A DNA stretch of 64,000 nt, from contig JAEWAY010000012.1 of the NCBI GenBank assembly GCA_023391415.1, positions 408,816 to 472,815 on the forward strand, in the 5' to 3' direction. Position 1 is the stretch's first letter. The number at the start of each line of letters is the position of its first letter. The notes below the pieces were generated by a model. The model saw only the letters and a list, made by a program, of their open reading frames with translations, did not search any database and was not told where the DNA came from. The position numbers were made by a program, and so were the translations under genes. Source of the DNA: Bacteroidota bacterium (GTDB lineage: Bacteria > Bacteroidota > Bacteroidia > Cytophagales > Cytophagaceae). Below are positions 45,703-55,172 of this stretch, one piece after another.

Positions 45703-47274
45703 ATGATTAATAGGCTTTTTTTTTCATTCTTATTGTTATTCGCTTTATTTCAAGCGCGTTCGCAAAGCAAAGTAAATCTTGGACGCCCGGTCAACAATCC
45801 GTTGAGCCATGACCGCAACCCCTCTCTCAGTGGCGATGGCAAGTACATGATATTTGAAACGGATTATGGCGATGAAAGGTTATATCCCGTTATCGCCACA
45901 CAAGTCGCCTCAATGTGGAGCCGGCCGGAAGAACTTGGGGGACTCTACAATAAAATGACCAATGACAAAGACTGGCACCTGAATTACGACGGCTCCATAG
46001 TTTTCTTTTCCTCCTCCAGGTATGGAGGGGTAGGCAACGCCGATATATGGATGGCCCGAAAACAAGGCGAAAAATGGAGTACACCCGTTAATCTCGCCAA
46101 ACCGGTCAACTCTTCCGCGGGGGAAGTAAGTCCTTCGATAAGCGCTGATGACAAGCGTCTATTTTTTGTTCGACTTAACGGAAAACAAACTTCAACGGGT
46201 CAGAGTTGCGGCGTCATCATGACGAGCGAATTGAAAGCGAACTCTTGGAGCGAACCCGTCGCGTTGCCGGCTCCAATCAATACCGGATGTGAATGCGCTC
46301 CAAAAATTTTGTCGGACAATAAAACATTGATTTTCGCTTCTTCACGCGACAAAGGCAAGGGCGGTCTGGATTTATACAAAAGTATACTTCAGGCCAATGG
46401 TCAATGGTCTACCCCCATTCCTCTGGATTTCATAAATACGGAAAAGGATGATTTGTATATAACCATTCCGGGAAAAGGTGGATACGCGATTATCACCGCT
46501 ACGGAACATGAAAAAGACGACTTATTTAAAGTCAAATTACCAGACAATTTCCTACCCCAAAAACATCTGGTTCTACATAGCGTCATTACGGAAAAAAACA
46601 GTAATAAAACCATCGCCGCGAAAATTCGGATTAGCGACCTCTATAAAAATGAAACTGACCAGGAACTCTATACCGAAGGAAGCTCTGGAAAATTTAAAGC
46701 CGTTCTCACGGGTAGGGACTCTTATCTGCTTACGATCCTGCCTATGGCGAAAGGTTATTTTCATGAAACATTTATATTGAGCGATAACTCAACCATGCCC
46801 AAAGCAATATCGCTAACGCCTTTGAAAGAAGGCAGCGCGAAACCACTGTCGAGCATCGACTTCAACGACGCGGGAGAAATCAAAATGGGAGCCGAAGAAC
46901 TTGACCATCTTGTAAGAATATTGAAAGACAATCCTGAAGTTTCACTGGAAATCGCCGCTCATTATAAAGAGATTATCAAAGACACTATACAGCGGAATGA
47001 TCTGACGGAAACCGACTCAATCGTCAGTGTCAAGACAAAAATATTGCGCGGAACGACCGCCGACAACGATATACCACAAATTGACACGATCACTGTCAAC
47101 GAAGTAACACTCATTTATCATAACAACAGAACTCAGAAAGAAGCCAACAGCGTCAAAAATTATCTGGTCTCAAAAGGAATAAGCTCCAACAGAGTCAAAG
47201 CCGTTGGTTATGGAGACATGCAGCGCAAAGTAGAAGAAAACGCTATCCGTAAAATTGAACTGATTGTTCTGTAA
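45703..47274 (+). CDS. PD40 protein with degenerate OmpA-like C-terminus
   Basis: The 523-residue exported protein has a signal peptide (ending ARSQ). PD40-type propeller repeats lie at about 35-270: FFSSSRYGGVGNADIWMARK, FFVRLNGKQ, FASSRDKGKGGLDLYKS. The C-terminal 140 residues follow the OmpA scheme but are modified. IDFNDAGEIKMGAEELDHLV replaces the first strand-helix, the GHTD motif is absent (AHYKEI instead), and an insertion of roughly 57 residues precedes ANSVKNYLVSKGISSNRVKAV. NRRVE is reduced to IRKIE. Peptidoglycan binding is therefore doubtful. A related but intact protein lies at 971-3400. Confidence 0.82.
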   Translation: MINRLFFSFLLLFALFQARSQSKVNLGRPVNNPLSHDRNPSLSGDGKYMIFETDYGDERLYPVIATQVASMWSRPEELGGLYNKMTNDKDWHLNYDGSIVFFSSSRYGGVGNADIWMARKQGEKWSTPVNLAKPVNSSAGEVSPSISADDKRLFFVRLNGKQTSTGQSCGVIMTSELKANSWSEPVALPAPINTGCECAPKILSDNKTLIFASSRDKGKGGLDLYKSILQANGQWSTPIPLDFINTEKDDLYITIPGKGGYAIITATEHEKDDLFKVKLPDNFLPQKHLVLHSVITEKNSNKTIAAKIRISDLYKNETDQELYTEGSSGKFKAVLTGRDSYLLTILPMAKGYFHETFILSDNSTMPKAISLTPLKEGSAKPLSSIDFNDAGEIKMGAEELDHLVRILKDNPEVSLEIAAHYKEIIKDTIQRNDLTETDSIVSVKTKILRGTTADNDIPQIDTITVNEVTLIYHNNRTQKEANSVKNYLVSKGISSNRVKAVGYGDMQRKVEENAIRKIELIVL

Positions 47275-47331
47275 GCGCGGCTCGTCCGGATTAAGCCGAT
47301 GGATTACGATCTGTCCCTAATCCGGCGGGGC

Positions 47332-48459
47332 TCACGCGTCCATGGCGTGTTCGATGGAGCTCCATAGCTTGTCAGCCGTCTTTTGCCATGAAAAACAGGT
47401 TCTTCGTTCCCTGCCTTTTATAATCAACTGAGTCCTAAGTTCAGGATCGAGAGCTATCTTTTGCAAACCTTCCCGGATACTATCAATGGAAAATGGATTG
47501 ACGGTCACGACAGCGTCTCCTCCTACCTCGGGCATTGAAGACACATTGCTCGTAACAACCGGAGTATCGCAGTACATGGCTTCGACCAAAGGAATACCAA
47601 ACCCCTCGAATACGGATACATATACCATCGCCAGCGCCGACGCTATTACATTATGAAGCTCCTTTGTAGACAATCGTCCGGTAAAAATCACTTCCTTCTT
47701 ATGCTCCATGGACTTGTAGGCCTTTTTAATATCCTCCGTCCACCATTTTTTCTGTCCGACAATCATCAGTTTCGTATCCAGGCCAGTCGATTTCTTGTAC
47801 GCGTCAAACGCGTAAAAAAGATTCGCCAGGTTCTTTCTGGGATGAAGCGCGCCTACAAAAAGAAAATAAGAACATCCTTTGGCGTAGATAGTCCGGGTTT
47901 GCGCCTGTCTCGCCGGCGATATCGGCTGATAATACTCGTTGGCCCCGTTATATACTACATCGATTTTTTCCCGGTCAATACCATATACTCTAACAATATC
48001 CTCCTTGCTAAATTCGGAAACTGTCGCGATCCTCGACGCCTTTCTCGCGAACCGCGGAAAATAATGATGATAATATAATTGTGTAAGCTTTGGCAAGTCG
48101 TTAGGGAAATGCTCAAAGTTCAAATCATGAATTACAGGCAATGATTTATATCCTGAAGTAAGCGAGAGCATTCCGTCAGGACTGAGGAGCAGGTCCGGCT
48201 TTACTTTTCTCAAAGCCATAGGTATGGAAATATCAAACCAGGTAGCGTATAAAAAAGGATGTCTGGCCTGTGGCGGAACAACCATAGGAACAATATTATC
48301 CGAAAAAAGAAACTCGTCATCGAATTTTCTGTCAAACAGAAAATAAAAAGTATGCTCCTTATGCTGCTGAGTTATTCTTCTAAGTGTCTCATACGCGAAC
48401 CAGCCTATTCCTTCCAGTTTATCCTTTAAAAGTAATCTGGTATTAACAGCGATCTTCAT
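47332..48459 (-). CDS. Family 4 glycosyltransferase
   Basis: A 375-residue GT-B enzyme starting KIAVNTRLLLKDKLEGIGWF, a pattern common to mannosyltransferases of the GT4 group. The donor-binding block VSVFEGFGIPLVEAMYCDTP is present, preceded by LFVGALHPRKNL. It lies between the degenerate OmpA-like gene (convergent) and dnaG (same strand, 58 bases upstream of its start). It is the third GT4 of the region and may contribute to the same surface glycan. Confidence 0.9.
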   Translation of the reverse strand: MKIAVNTRLLLKDKLEGIGWFAYETLRRITQQHKEHTFYFLFDRKFDDEFLFSDNIVPMVVPPQARHPFLYATWFDISIPMALRKVKPDLLLSPDGMLSLTSGYKSLPVIHDLNFEHFPNDLPKLTQLYYHHYFPRFARKASRIATVSEFSKEDIVRVYGIDREKIDVVYNGANEYYQPISPARQAQTRTIYAKGCSYFLFVGALHPRKNLANLFYAFDAYKKSTGLDTKLMIVGQKKWWTEDIKKAYKSMEHKKEVIFTGRLSTKELHNVIASALAMVYVSVFEGFGIPLVEAMYCDTPVVTSNVSSMPEVGGDAVVTVNPFSIDSIREGLQKIALDPELRTQLIIKGRERRTCFSWQKTADKLWSSIEHAMDA

Positions 48460-48517
48460 CCTTCCATATAAATTTATACAAGATATGGCAATTATTGGAG
48501 GAATAAAACACCATCCT

Positions 48518-50437
48518 TCAGGAAATCACGATGCCCAGCACGGAAGCCAGTTCTTTTTCCGCCTCCTTCAGTTGCTTATGCACCTGCAACAAAGTCATTA
48601 TATCCTTGTTTTCGGCTTCCGCCTTTTTTATTTCCAGCATATTTTCCTGCACCATATACTTGATACTTCGAAACTTAAGACGCAATATGGTTAAAAAACC
48701 AAGATTGGGAAGTATTTCCTCATCGGTCGGCACAAAAATTTCATACTTGGTCCATTTTTCACTTATGGAGTAACGGGAAGTAATCAAGGCGATCGCCTCG
48801 GACCGAGTTTCTTCATCCGGATGGGAAAAGAATTTCTGCTCCCTAATCACTCCCAACTCGTTAAAGTCTTCCCGGATCAGCTCAAGCAAATCGCGGTACT
48901 TGGGTATTGTAAAAACAAGGTCGTCAATTTCAGATAGCACATAGGAAGCGAAATTGGTAGTATCAAACTGTTCATTGCCAAACTTCAACAGCAACCGGAT
49001 GATTTCTTTCTCCTGCATTTCGACAGCCGAAGCGTAAAGATCCTTCTTTATACTACTCTTCTCGTCGGATGGAGCCACGGGCAACTCTTCCATAAAAGGC
49101 CACGCGCGCGCGTCTTCATCTTTTCTCCGTTCCTTTAGCTGGATCTTATTATATTCCGCTATCAGAATATTTTCATCGATATGGAGCAATTGGCTACATT
49201 GCTGAAAAAATACAGTACGTTTGATCGAATCGGGAATCTTCGCGATGCTCTCCACAATATCACGTATGACCGAGGCTTTTTTTATAGGATCGTTTCCCGC
49301 TTCCCGTAGCGTCAGCTCAGTCTTATATGTAATAAAATCCCGGGCGTTCGCGCCCACATATTCTTTAAAGGCCTCTCCGCCTATCTTACGCGCGTAACTA
49401 TCCGGATCTTCACCATCCGGAAACGTCACCACCTTCACATCCAATCCTTGCGCCAGAATCAGGTCGATGCCGCGCATGGAAGCTTTCAGTCCCGCTACGT
49501 CGCCATCATAGAGCACCGTTATATTATTCGTATAACGATGAATAAGTTTAATTTGATCTTCTGTCAGCGAAGTGCCGGAAGATGATACCACATTATGAAT
49601 ACCGCCCTGATGCAAAGAAATAACATCGGTATATCCTTCTACCAAAAAACAATTGTCGTCATGGCGAATCGCCTGTTTGGCCTGATATAGCCCATACAGT
49701 ACTTTGCTCTTATGATAGACTTCCGTTTCCGGACTATTCAGGTACTTGGGCTGCTTCTTGTCGCTTTTAAGAATCCGGGCGCCAAAAGCGATCGTTTTTC
49801 CGGTCAGGTTATGAATAGGAAAAATAACCCTTCCCCTGAAACGATCATACAGACTGGTATTTTCCGCGTTTTCCAGGCTGAGGCCGGCTTTTAAAAGAAA
49901 CTCCTTTGAATAACCCTTTTCCTGGGCGCTTTTAGTGAGTCCATCCCAAGTTTCCCTGCTAAATCCCAGCCCAAACTTCCGAATCGTCTCATGATTAAAG
50001 CCTCTTTCTCTAAAGTAGCTTAATCCAATAGACTTTCCTTCATCCGAATTCCATAGAAGATCTTCATAGTATTGGGCGGCGTACGAGAGTACAATAAGCA
50101 AGCTTTCCTTTTCCGTTTGCCTCGCGATCTCTTCCGGGGTCGCCGATTCCTCTATTTCTATTCCGTATTTGGAGGCGAGGTATTTCAACGCTTCCGGATA
50201 ATTCAGTCCTTCCAGATCCATCAAAAATTGGATCGAATCGCCCGCCTTTCCACAACCAAAGCATTTGTATATTCCTTTAGTCGGCGTTACTGTAAATGAA
50301 GGCGTCTTCTCATCGTGAAAGGGGCAACATCCAAGGTAATAATGTCCTTTCTTTTTCAAACTGACAAAATCCCCAATAACCTCTTCTATGGAAGCGGATT
50401 GCTTAATGGTATCAATAATATCCGGAGAAATGGACAA
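48518..50437 (-). CDS. dnaG: DNA primase DnaG
   Basis: The 639-residue primase begins with TTG 50437. An in-frame TAA lies five codons upstream with no ATG between, and the conserved ISPDIIDTIK start requires this codon. The CHC2 zinc finger is Cys38, His41, Cys59, Cys62 (CPFHDEKTPSF and KCFGCG). The toprim catalytic part shows LVEGYTDVISLHQ and YDGDVAGLKA. The C-terminal helical region should bind the replicative helicase. It makes RNA primers for replication. Confidence 0.96.
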   Translation of the reverse strand: MSISPDIIDTIKQSASIEEVIGDFVSLKKKGHYYLGCCPFHDEKTPSFTVTPTKGIYKCFGCGKAGDSIQFLMDLEGLNYPEALKYLASKYGIEIEESATPEEIARQTEKESLLIVLSYAAQYYEDLLWNSDEGKSIGLSYFRERGFNHETIRKFGLGFSRETWDGLTKSAQEKGYSKEFLLKAGLSLENAENTSLYDRFRGRVIFPIHNLTGKTIAFGARILKSDKKQPKYLNSPETEVYHKSKVLYGLYQAKQAIRHDDNCFLVEGYTDVISLHQGGIHNVVSSSGTSLTEDQIKLIHRYTNNITVLYDGDVAGLKASMRGIDLILAQGLDVKVVTFPDGEDPDSYARKIGGEAFKEYVGANARDFITYKTELTLREAGNDPIKKASVIRDIVESIAKIPDSIKRTVFFQQCSQLLHIDENILIAEYNKIQLKERRKDEDARAWPFMEELPVAPSDEKSSIKKDLYASAVEMQEKEIIRLLLKFGNEQFDTTNFASYVLSEIDDLVFTIPKYRDLLELIREDFNELGVIREQKFFSHPDEETRSEAIALITSRYSISEKWTKYEIFVPTDEEILPNLGFLTILRLKFRSIKYMVQENMLEIKKAEAENKDIMTLLQVHKQLKEAEKELASVLGIVIS

Positions 50438-50488
50438 AGCGCTTGAACGTTAAGATGCAAGTTCAAGTTAACGATTTTTTCGCTATTT

Positions 50489-51142
50489 TTAGTAGTTGAA
50501 TTGAATTTCGGGTGTTTCCACCACATTGCTGCGATGGAGCGCCCTATCCTGAATATAGATCGCGAACTTCCCTGTCTTCCCCGCCATTATTTCCGATAGC
50601 CAGGGCTGATCGGAAATCGTAAAAGTCAGTTCACCATCCACTGGTCCGTCATATTTCACCGGATTCAATACAGGGAAACGGCCATTCAAAGACGAATAGC
50701 AAGTATCAAATTTCTTGAACGTCCTTCCCTCCTTAATCCATAAGTCTACAAAAAAATTAAAATGATTATTATTATAGTTCACCCGAAAGGTATCTCTCGC
50801 GCTACCAGTATCATAATCGCCAATAATATAATAGCAGGGATTGTATCGCTCCTCGCCGGCATTTGACGATAATTTTACTATATTGCCATCATCGTCCCAA
50901 ACAAAGTCGTAAGCCTGATATGGATAATAGATATCTTGATCCGAAAGCCCCAGGTCCCCATCGCCGTCTTCAAACCACAGGGTGACAACGATGGAATCGG
51001 TATGACTGAGCGTATACTGATTCCTGACTACAAAGCGCTGAATCTTTTCAAAACGGATCGTTGGATGTGAAGGATATTCCGGCGCTTTGTCGCAAGCGAT
51101 AAGCATGATCATTAAAAAAAATAGAGTCCCGGTTGTACGCAT
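50489..51142 (-). CDS. Putative lipoprotein of unknown function
   Basis: The 217-residue product has a lipoprotein signal with lipobox LIAC (Cys16) followed by Asp, a residue that in some bacteria retains lipoproteins in the inner membrane. The mature part contains WFEDGDGDLGLSDQD, a calcium-loop-like acidic motif, and beta-strand-rich sequence. I recognise it only as a common Bacteroidota lipoprotein type without known role. It diverges from the LuxE-like gene across 27 bases. Confidence 0.78.
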   Translation of the reverse strand: MRTTGTLFFLMIMLIACDKAPEYPSHPTIRFEKIQRFVVRNQYTLSHTDSIVVTLWFEDGDGDLGLSDQDIYYPYQAYDFVWDDDGNIVKLSSNAGEERYNPCYYIIGDYDTGSARDTFRVNYNNNHFNFFVDLWIKEGRTFKKFDTCYSSLNGRFPVLNPVKYDGPVDGELTFTISDQPWLSEIMAGKTGKFAIYIQDRALHRSNVVETPEIQFNY

Positions 51143-51169
51143 CCTTTAAAATTTATCCATTAAAAAACG

Positions 51170-52153
51170 ATGACCCCGGCAAATAGTTATAAAAATCAGA
51201 TTCTAACCGTCAAACAGTCCACTTTTATTTCCCTCGCTATCGAAGTCTTTCATTGGCAAGCGGAAGTGAACCCGGTATATAGCCAATATCTGCGATCGAT
51301 CCACGCGGACCCTCTTTCAATCACTCAACTGGAAAATATTCCGTTTTTACCTATTTCCTTTTTTAAAACCCATGCCGTATTAAGTGGAGAGCCTTCCATT
51401 CAAACAAAGTTTCTAAGCAGTGGTACAACCGGAAGCGTCAGGAGCGTACACCATATCGCCGACCCTGAATGGTACCTCAAGGTCGCGGAGCATATCTTCG
51501 GATATTTTTATACATCCCTCAGCGAAACCATCATACTGGCGCTTCTTCCTTCCTATCAGGAAAACCCTTATTCTTCCCTGATTTATATGATCCGGCATTT
51601 TATTCAGCGGAGCGGCTCACCCCTATCCGGCTTCGTTCAATCTGAAGAGCGTCTGCGAAAAGCGCTGGAGGAAGCTTCCCAAACTTCGAAAAAAATATTC
51701 ATATTCGGGGTGGCTTACGCCCTGCTCGACCTGGCGGAAACCGGAATATCCCTGCAAGGAGCGACTCTCATAGAAACAGGTGGCATGAAAGGAAGGCGCA
51801 AGGAAATAACCAAGGAAGAACTCCATCATACATTGCGGGAAAAACTACGGCTGGATGAAATACATTCGGAATACGGCATGACTGAATTACTATCCCAGGC
51901 GTACGCGGCCCACGACGGTCTTTTTCAAACTCCTCCCTGGGCGCGTGTTATGACCAGAGAAGTCAATGACCCTTATTGCGACAATACCGGACAGCGGAGC
52001 GGCATAATTAAGATCATCGACCTCGCCAATATCGACAGTTGCTGCTTTATTGAGACGGAAGATATTGGCCTTTGTACCCCCTCTGGCTTCAAAGTATTAG
52101 GCAGACTCGATCACTCGGAAGCCCGCGGGTGCAACTTATTGTATGAAGGATAA
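51170..52153 (+). CDS. LuxE/PaaK-like acyl-protein synthetase
   Basis: A 327-residue member of the adenylate-forming superfamily. The phosphate-binding loop is SSGTTGS (83-89) and the adenine-side motif is HSEYGMTEL (232-240), with FLPISFFKTH near 59-68 as in LuxE. LuxE activates a fatty acid for the luciferase aldehyde supply, but no lux reductase or luciferase gene is nearby, so here it probably activates another acid. Substrate is unknown. It is monocistronic in appearance. Confidence 0.8.
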   Translation: MTPANSYKNQILTVKQSTFISLAIEVFHWQAEVNPVYSQYLRSIHADPLSITQLENIPFLPISFFKTHAVLSGEPSIQTKFLSSGTTGSVRSVHHIADPEWYLKVAEHIFGYFYTSLSETIILALLPSYQENPYSSLIYMIRHFIQRSGSPLSGFVQSEERLRKALEEASQTSKKIFIFGVAYALLDLAETGISLQGATLIETGGMKGRRKEITKEELHHTLREKLRLDEIHSEYGMTELLSQAYAAHDGLFQTPPWARVMTREVNDPYCDNTGQRSGIIKIIDLANIDSCCFIETEDIGLCTPSGFKVLGRLDHSEARGCNLLYEG

Positions 52154-52175
52154 TAATAATATCCTATTCCCTCCC

Positions 52176-52583
52176 TTAAGCTAAAAAACGAAAACGTTCT
52201 TCCTCTGTCGGAACACGACAATGCTCCTTTACGCCAAACCATAGATAACGGTCACGGGCGATAAAACCGTAAACGAAGTCCCTCAATATCCCGGGAATAT
52301 AAAGAAATAGCTTCGTCAGCCTGAAAATACCGGGTAATTGGGTGAGGATAGTCAAGGCCGCGGTTGATTTTATCAGAATCTTTCCTTCATGCCACAATAC
52401 CATTGAATGATAGCGATCCAAAGAAATACCAAGTTCCATCGCTTTCGTTCCCTGAAGCGGAGCGAACAAAAAATTTCCCCGCTTATCCTTTCGAAGAATA
52501 AAGTCTATAAAGCGATTACATAAGCCACAAACTCCATCATAAAAGATGATCGGCCGTCCCTCTTCATTTATTCGATTTATCAT
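52176..52583 (-). CDS. DCC family thiol-disulfide oxidoreductase-like protein (DUF393)
   Basis: The start is placed at ATG 52583 (MINRINEEG), giving 135 residues; ATG 52622 would add 13 basic residues. The family motif IIFYDGVCGLCNRFIDF is near the N-terminus (Cys19 and Cys22) with a later conserved HCRVP. DCC proteins are predicted thiol oxidoreductases without a firmly known substrate. The start overlaps the end of the E1 dehydrogenase gene by 20 bases, so translation is likely coupled. Confidence 0.82.
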   Translation of the reverse strand: MINRINEEGRPIIFYDGVCGLCNRFIDFILRKDKRGNFLFAPLQGTKAMELGISLDRYHSMVLWHEGKILIKSTAALTILTQLPGIFRLTKLFLYIPGILRDFVYGFIARDRYLWFGVKEHCRVPTEEERFRFLA

Positions 52584-54993
52584 CAGAATATAACGCGGGA
52601 AACGCTTTTGGGTCCGCTTCATGCATCATAGCGTACGCAGCGTCAAATATATCTTCCACATTAGGCTTTGAAAAATAATCTCCGTCTGAAGCATACGCGG
52701 GCCTATGGTCCTTACCTGATATAGTTACAGGCTTGGCGTCCAGATAACGATACGCGTCCTGTTCTTCCAAAACCTTTTGAAGCATGTAGGCGGAAGCTCC
52801 TCCCGGCACGTCTTCATCGGCGAAAATCACGCGATTCGTCTTTTTTACAGACTCGACAATCAGATGATTTCTATCAAACGGTATCAGGGTTTGCGCGTCG
52901 ATTACCTCGCAGGAAACGCCAATTTCCTTCAATTGCCTCGCGGCCTCCAGTACGATACGACACATGGAGCCATAAGTGACAATGGTAATATCTTCTCCTT
53001 CGCTCAAAATCTCAGGAATACCAAGAGGTACGGTAAACTCTCCCAGGTTGGCGGGCATTTTCTCCTTCAGGCGATATCCATTCAAGCTCTCTATAATGAG
53101 AGCGGGATCATCGGATTGCAGCATGGTATTATAAAAACCCGCCGCCTGAGTCAGATCCCGGGGTACCAGCACATAAATCCCCCGGAGACTTCCAAGAATC
53201 AGACTCATTGGAGAGCCGGAATGGAACATCCCCTCCAGGCGATGGCCTCTGGTACGGATTATCACAGGAGCCTTTTGCCCTCCCTTGGTACGATATTGCA
53301 AGGTAGCCAAGTCATCCGACAACGTCTGGATCGCGAATATCAAATAGTCAAGATACTGTATTTCAGCGATTGGTTTCAAACCCCTCATGGAAGCGCCAAT
53401 CCCCTGTCCTACGATAGAAAGCTCCCGGATACCGGTATCAATCACCCGTAGTTTGCCGAATTTCTGCTGCAAACCCGCCAGCCCCTGATTAACGTCGCCA
53501 ATGACGCCTACGTCCTCGCCAAACGCGAACACCCTCGGATCTTTTATTAAAAGCGCCTCAAAATTTGCCCGAAGCACTTCTCTGCCATCTACCATCTCCG
53601 CGTCGTCGGGATAGACTGGCAAGACTTCCTTTACGTTCAACGCGCTTTCCTCCGACTGGCTGTATAAGCGCGAATTGTACCGCTCCGCGTTTTCCCTGGT
53701 CGCCCGTTCAAGCCAGTCCACCAGTTTTGATTTTACCGGATTATCCTCCTCCCGAACATTTCTCAGCGCTTTCTTTACCGCTCTGAACGCGTCGCTCCGA
53801 ATCGGATTACGTGTTTGGGACAATTCTTCATAAATCTCATTCAAGGCGTTCGAATTATCATAGGAATGCTCCGCCGCTTCCCGAATTAACTGAAGCGCGA
53901 GATCCAGATCTCCCTTCATTGACTTCAAAAAGTCGTTCCAAGCGTCTTGTCTGGCATTTTTAACAGTTTCCACCGCCGCCTTTTCGATCCCTTCCAGTTC
54001 TTCTTCAGTCGCGATCTCCGCTTCAAGTATCCATTCCCTGAATTTCTTATTGCAATCATACTCTTCTTCCCATCGCAGCCTTTCCTTCGACTTATAGCGC
54101 TCATGAGAACCGGAAGTGGAGTGCCCGAGAGGCTGAGTCAGCTCAGCGACGTGAATCAGCGCCGGCACATGCTCTTTTCTCGCGAGCGCGGCGGCGTCTC
54201 TGTACGTGGCGCATAGAGCCTCATAGTCCCATCCATTCACCTTATATATTTCTATGCCCCGTTCACTTTCCGTTCTTCGAAAACCGGCAAACATGGCGGA
54301 TATGTCCACCTTGGTTGTCTGATATTCCTGAGGCACTGAAATTCCATATCCGTCGTCCCAGATAGAGACGATCATCGGGATCTGCAACACTCCCGCCGCG
54401 TTGACCGCTTCAAAGAAAATGCCTTCCGCCGTAGCCGCGTTGCCAATCGTACCAAAAGCGACTTCGTCGCCATTAACGGAAAACTGTTTAAGATAATGCA
54501 AATCCTTATTCTCCCGATATAGTTTTGAAGCGTACGCGAGCCCCACCAGGCGGGGCATCTGAGCTCCTGTCGGAGAGATATCCGGACTCGAATTTTTTAT
54601 TTTGGTGAGATCATTCCATTTACCTTCCTTATCAAGGCTCCTTGTACAGTAATGACCAATCATCATCCTCCCGGCGGAATGCGGTTCGACATCCTCGTCC
54701 GTATGAGCATATAACTGAGAAAAGTACTGCTTGATAGTCAATTCGCCGATCGCCATCATAAAGGTCTGATCCCTGTAATATCCTGAACGAAAATCTCCTT
54801 CACGGAAATATTTGGCCATGGCGATCTGCGCGAGTTCCTTACCCGTTCCAAATATGCCAAATTTAGCTTTCCCCATGAACACCTCCTTGCGTCCAAGAAT
54901 ACTCGCCTGTCTGCTTTCGCAGGCAACGCGATAATCATTAAGAATTTCTTCTTTCGATATGCTAAGATTCGGTATTACTTCCTGAGTATCCAC
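52564..54993 (-). CDS. Fused E1 alpha/beta subunit of a 2-oxoacid dehydrogenase
   Basis: The start is GTG 54993; the next in-frame Met is about 40 residues later and would remove conserved sequence. The 809-residue protein fuses both E1 halves. The alpha half (to about 450) has the thiamine-diphosphate region FGTIGNAATAEGIFFEAVNA and the PHSAGRMMIGHYC active-site loop. The beta half has FAFGEDVGVIGDVNQGLAGL and IQYLDYLIFA. The family decarboxylates pyruvate or branched-chain 2-oxoacids; substrate is not decided by the sequence. E2 and E3 genes are not in the window. Confidence 0.92.
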   Translation of the reverse strand: MDTQEVIPNLSISKEEILNDYRVACESRQASILGRKEVFMGKAKFGIFGTGKELAQIAMAKYFREGDFRSGYYRDQTFMMAIGELTIKQYFSQLYAHTDEDVEPHSAGRMMIGHYCTRSLDKEGKWNDLTKIKNSSPDISPTGAQMPRLVGLAYASKLYRENKDLHYLKQFSVNGDEVAFGTIGNAATAEGIFFEAVNAAGVLQIPMIVSIWDDGYGISVPQEYQTTKVDISAMFAGFRRTESERGIEIYKVNGWDYEALCATYRDAAALARKEHVPALIHVAELTQPLGHSTSGSHERYKSKERLRWEEEYDCNKKFREWILEAEIATEEELEGIEKAAVETVKNARQDAWNDFLKSMKGDLDLALQLIREAAEHSYDNSNALNEIYEELSQTRNPIRSDAFRAVKKALRNVREEDNPVKSKLVDWLERATRENAERYNSRLYSQSEESALNVKEVLPVYPDDAEMVDGREVLRANFEALLIKDPRVFAFGEDVGVIGDVNQGLAGLQQKFGKLRVIDTGIRELSIVGQGIGASMRGLKPIAEIQYLDYLIFAIQTLSDDLATLQYRTKGGQKAPVIIRTRGHRLEGMFHSGSPMSLILGSLRGIYVLVPRDLTQAAGFYNTMLQSDDPALIIESLNGYRLKEKMPANLGEFTVPLGIPEILSEGEDITIVTYGSMCRIVLEAARQLKEIGVSCEVIDAQTLIPFDRNHLIVESVKKTNRVIFADEDVPGGASAYMLQKVLEEQDAYRYLDAKPVTISGKDHRPAYASDGDYFSKPNVEDIFDAAYAMMHEADPKAFPALYSDDKSNK

Positions 54994-55086
54994 TATATTT
55001 AGATTTGATGGAAAAAATTCCTACCTTTATTTACAGTTTAACGTCAAAAATATGTAAAAAGGTTTTAGGATCAAACCAAATAAAAA

Positions 55087-55118
55087 TTTGTGTCTTTTAA
55101 AAAATGGAATAATATTTG
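55087..55118 (+). promoter_or_regulatory. Possible promoter before the DUF1573 gene
   Basis: TTTG (55087-55090), a 20-base spacer and AATATTTG (55111-55118) match the Bacteroidota scheme except for one base in the -7 box. The ATG is 55 bases beyond it. Confidence 0.4.
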
Positions 55119-55172
55119 GAAGATTTTTCAACACTAGATAGTTAAATTATCCGATTTTATAATTTTCAACAT

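Noticed and set aside
47286..47325. CCGGATTA/TAATCCGG inverted repeat between convergent genes
   Set aside because: An 8-base stem with a 24-base loop and no T-run; too weak to call a terminator.
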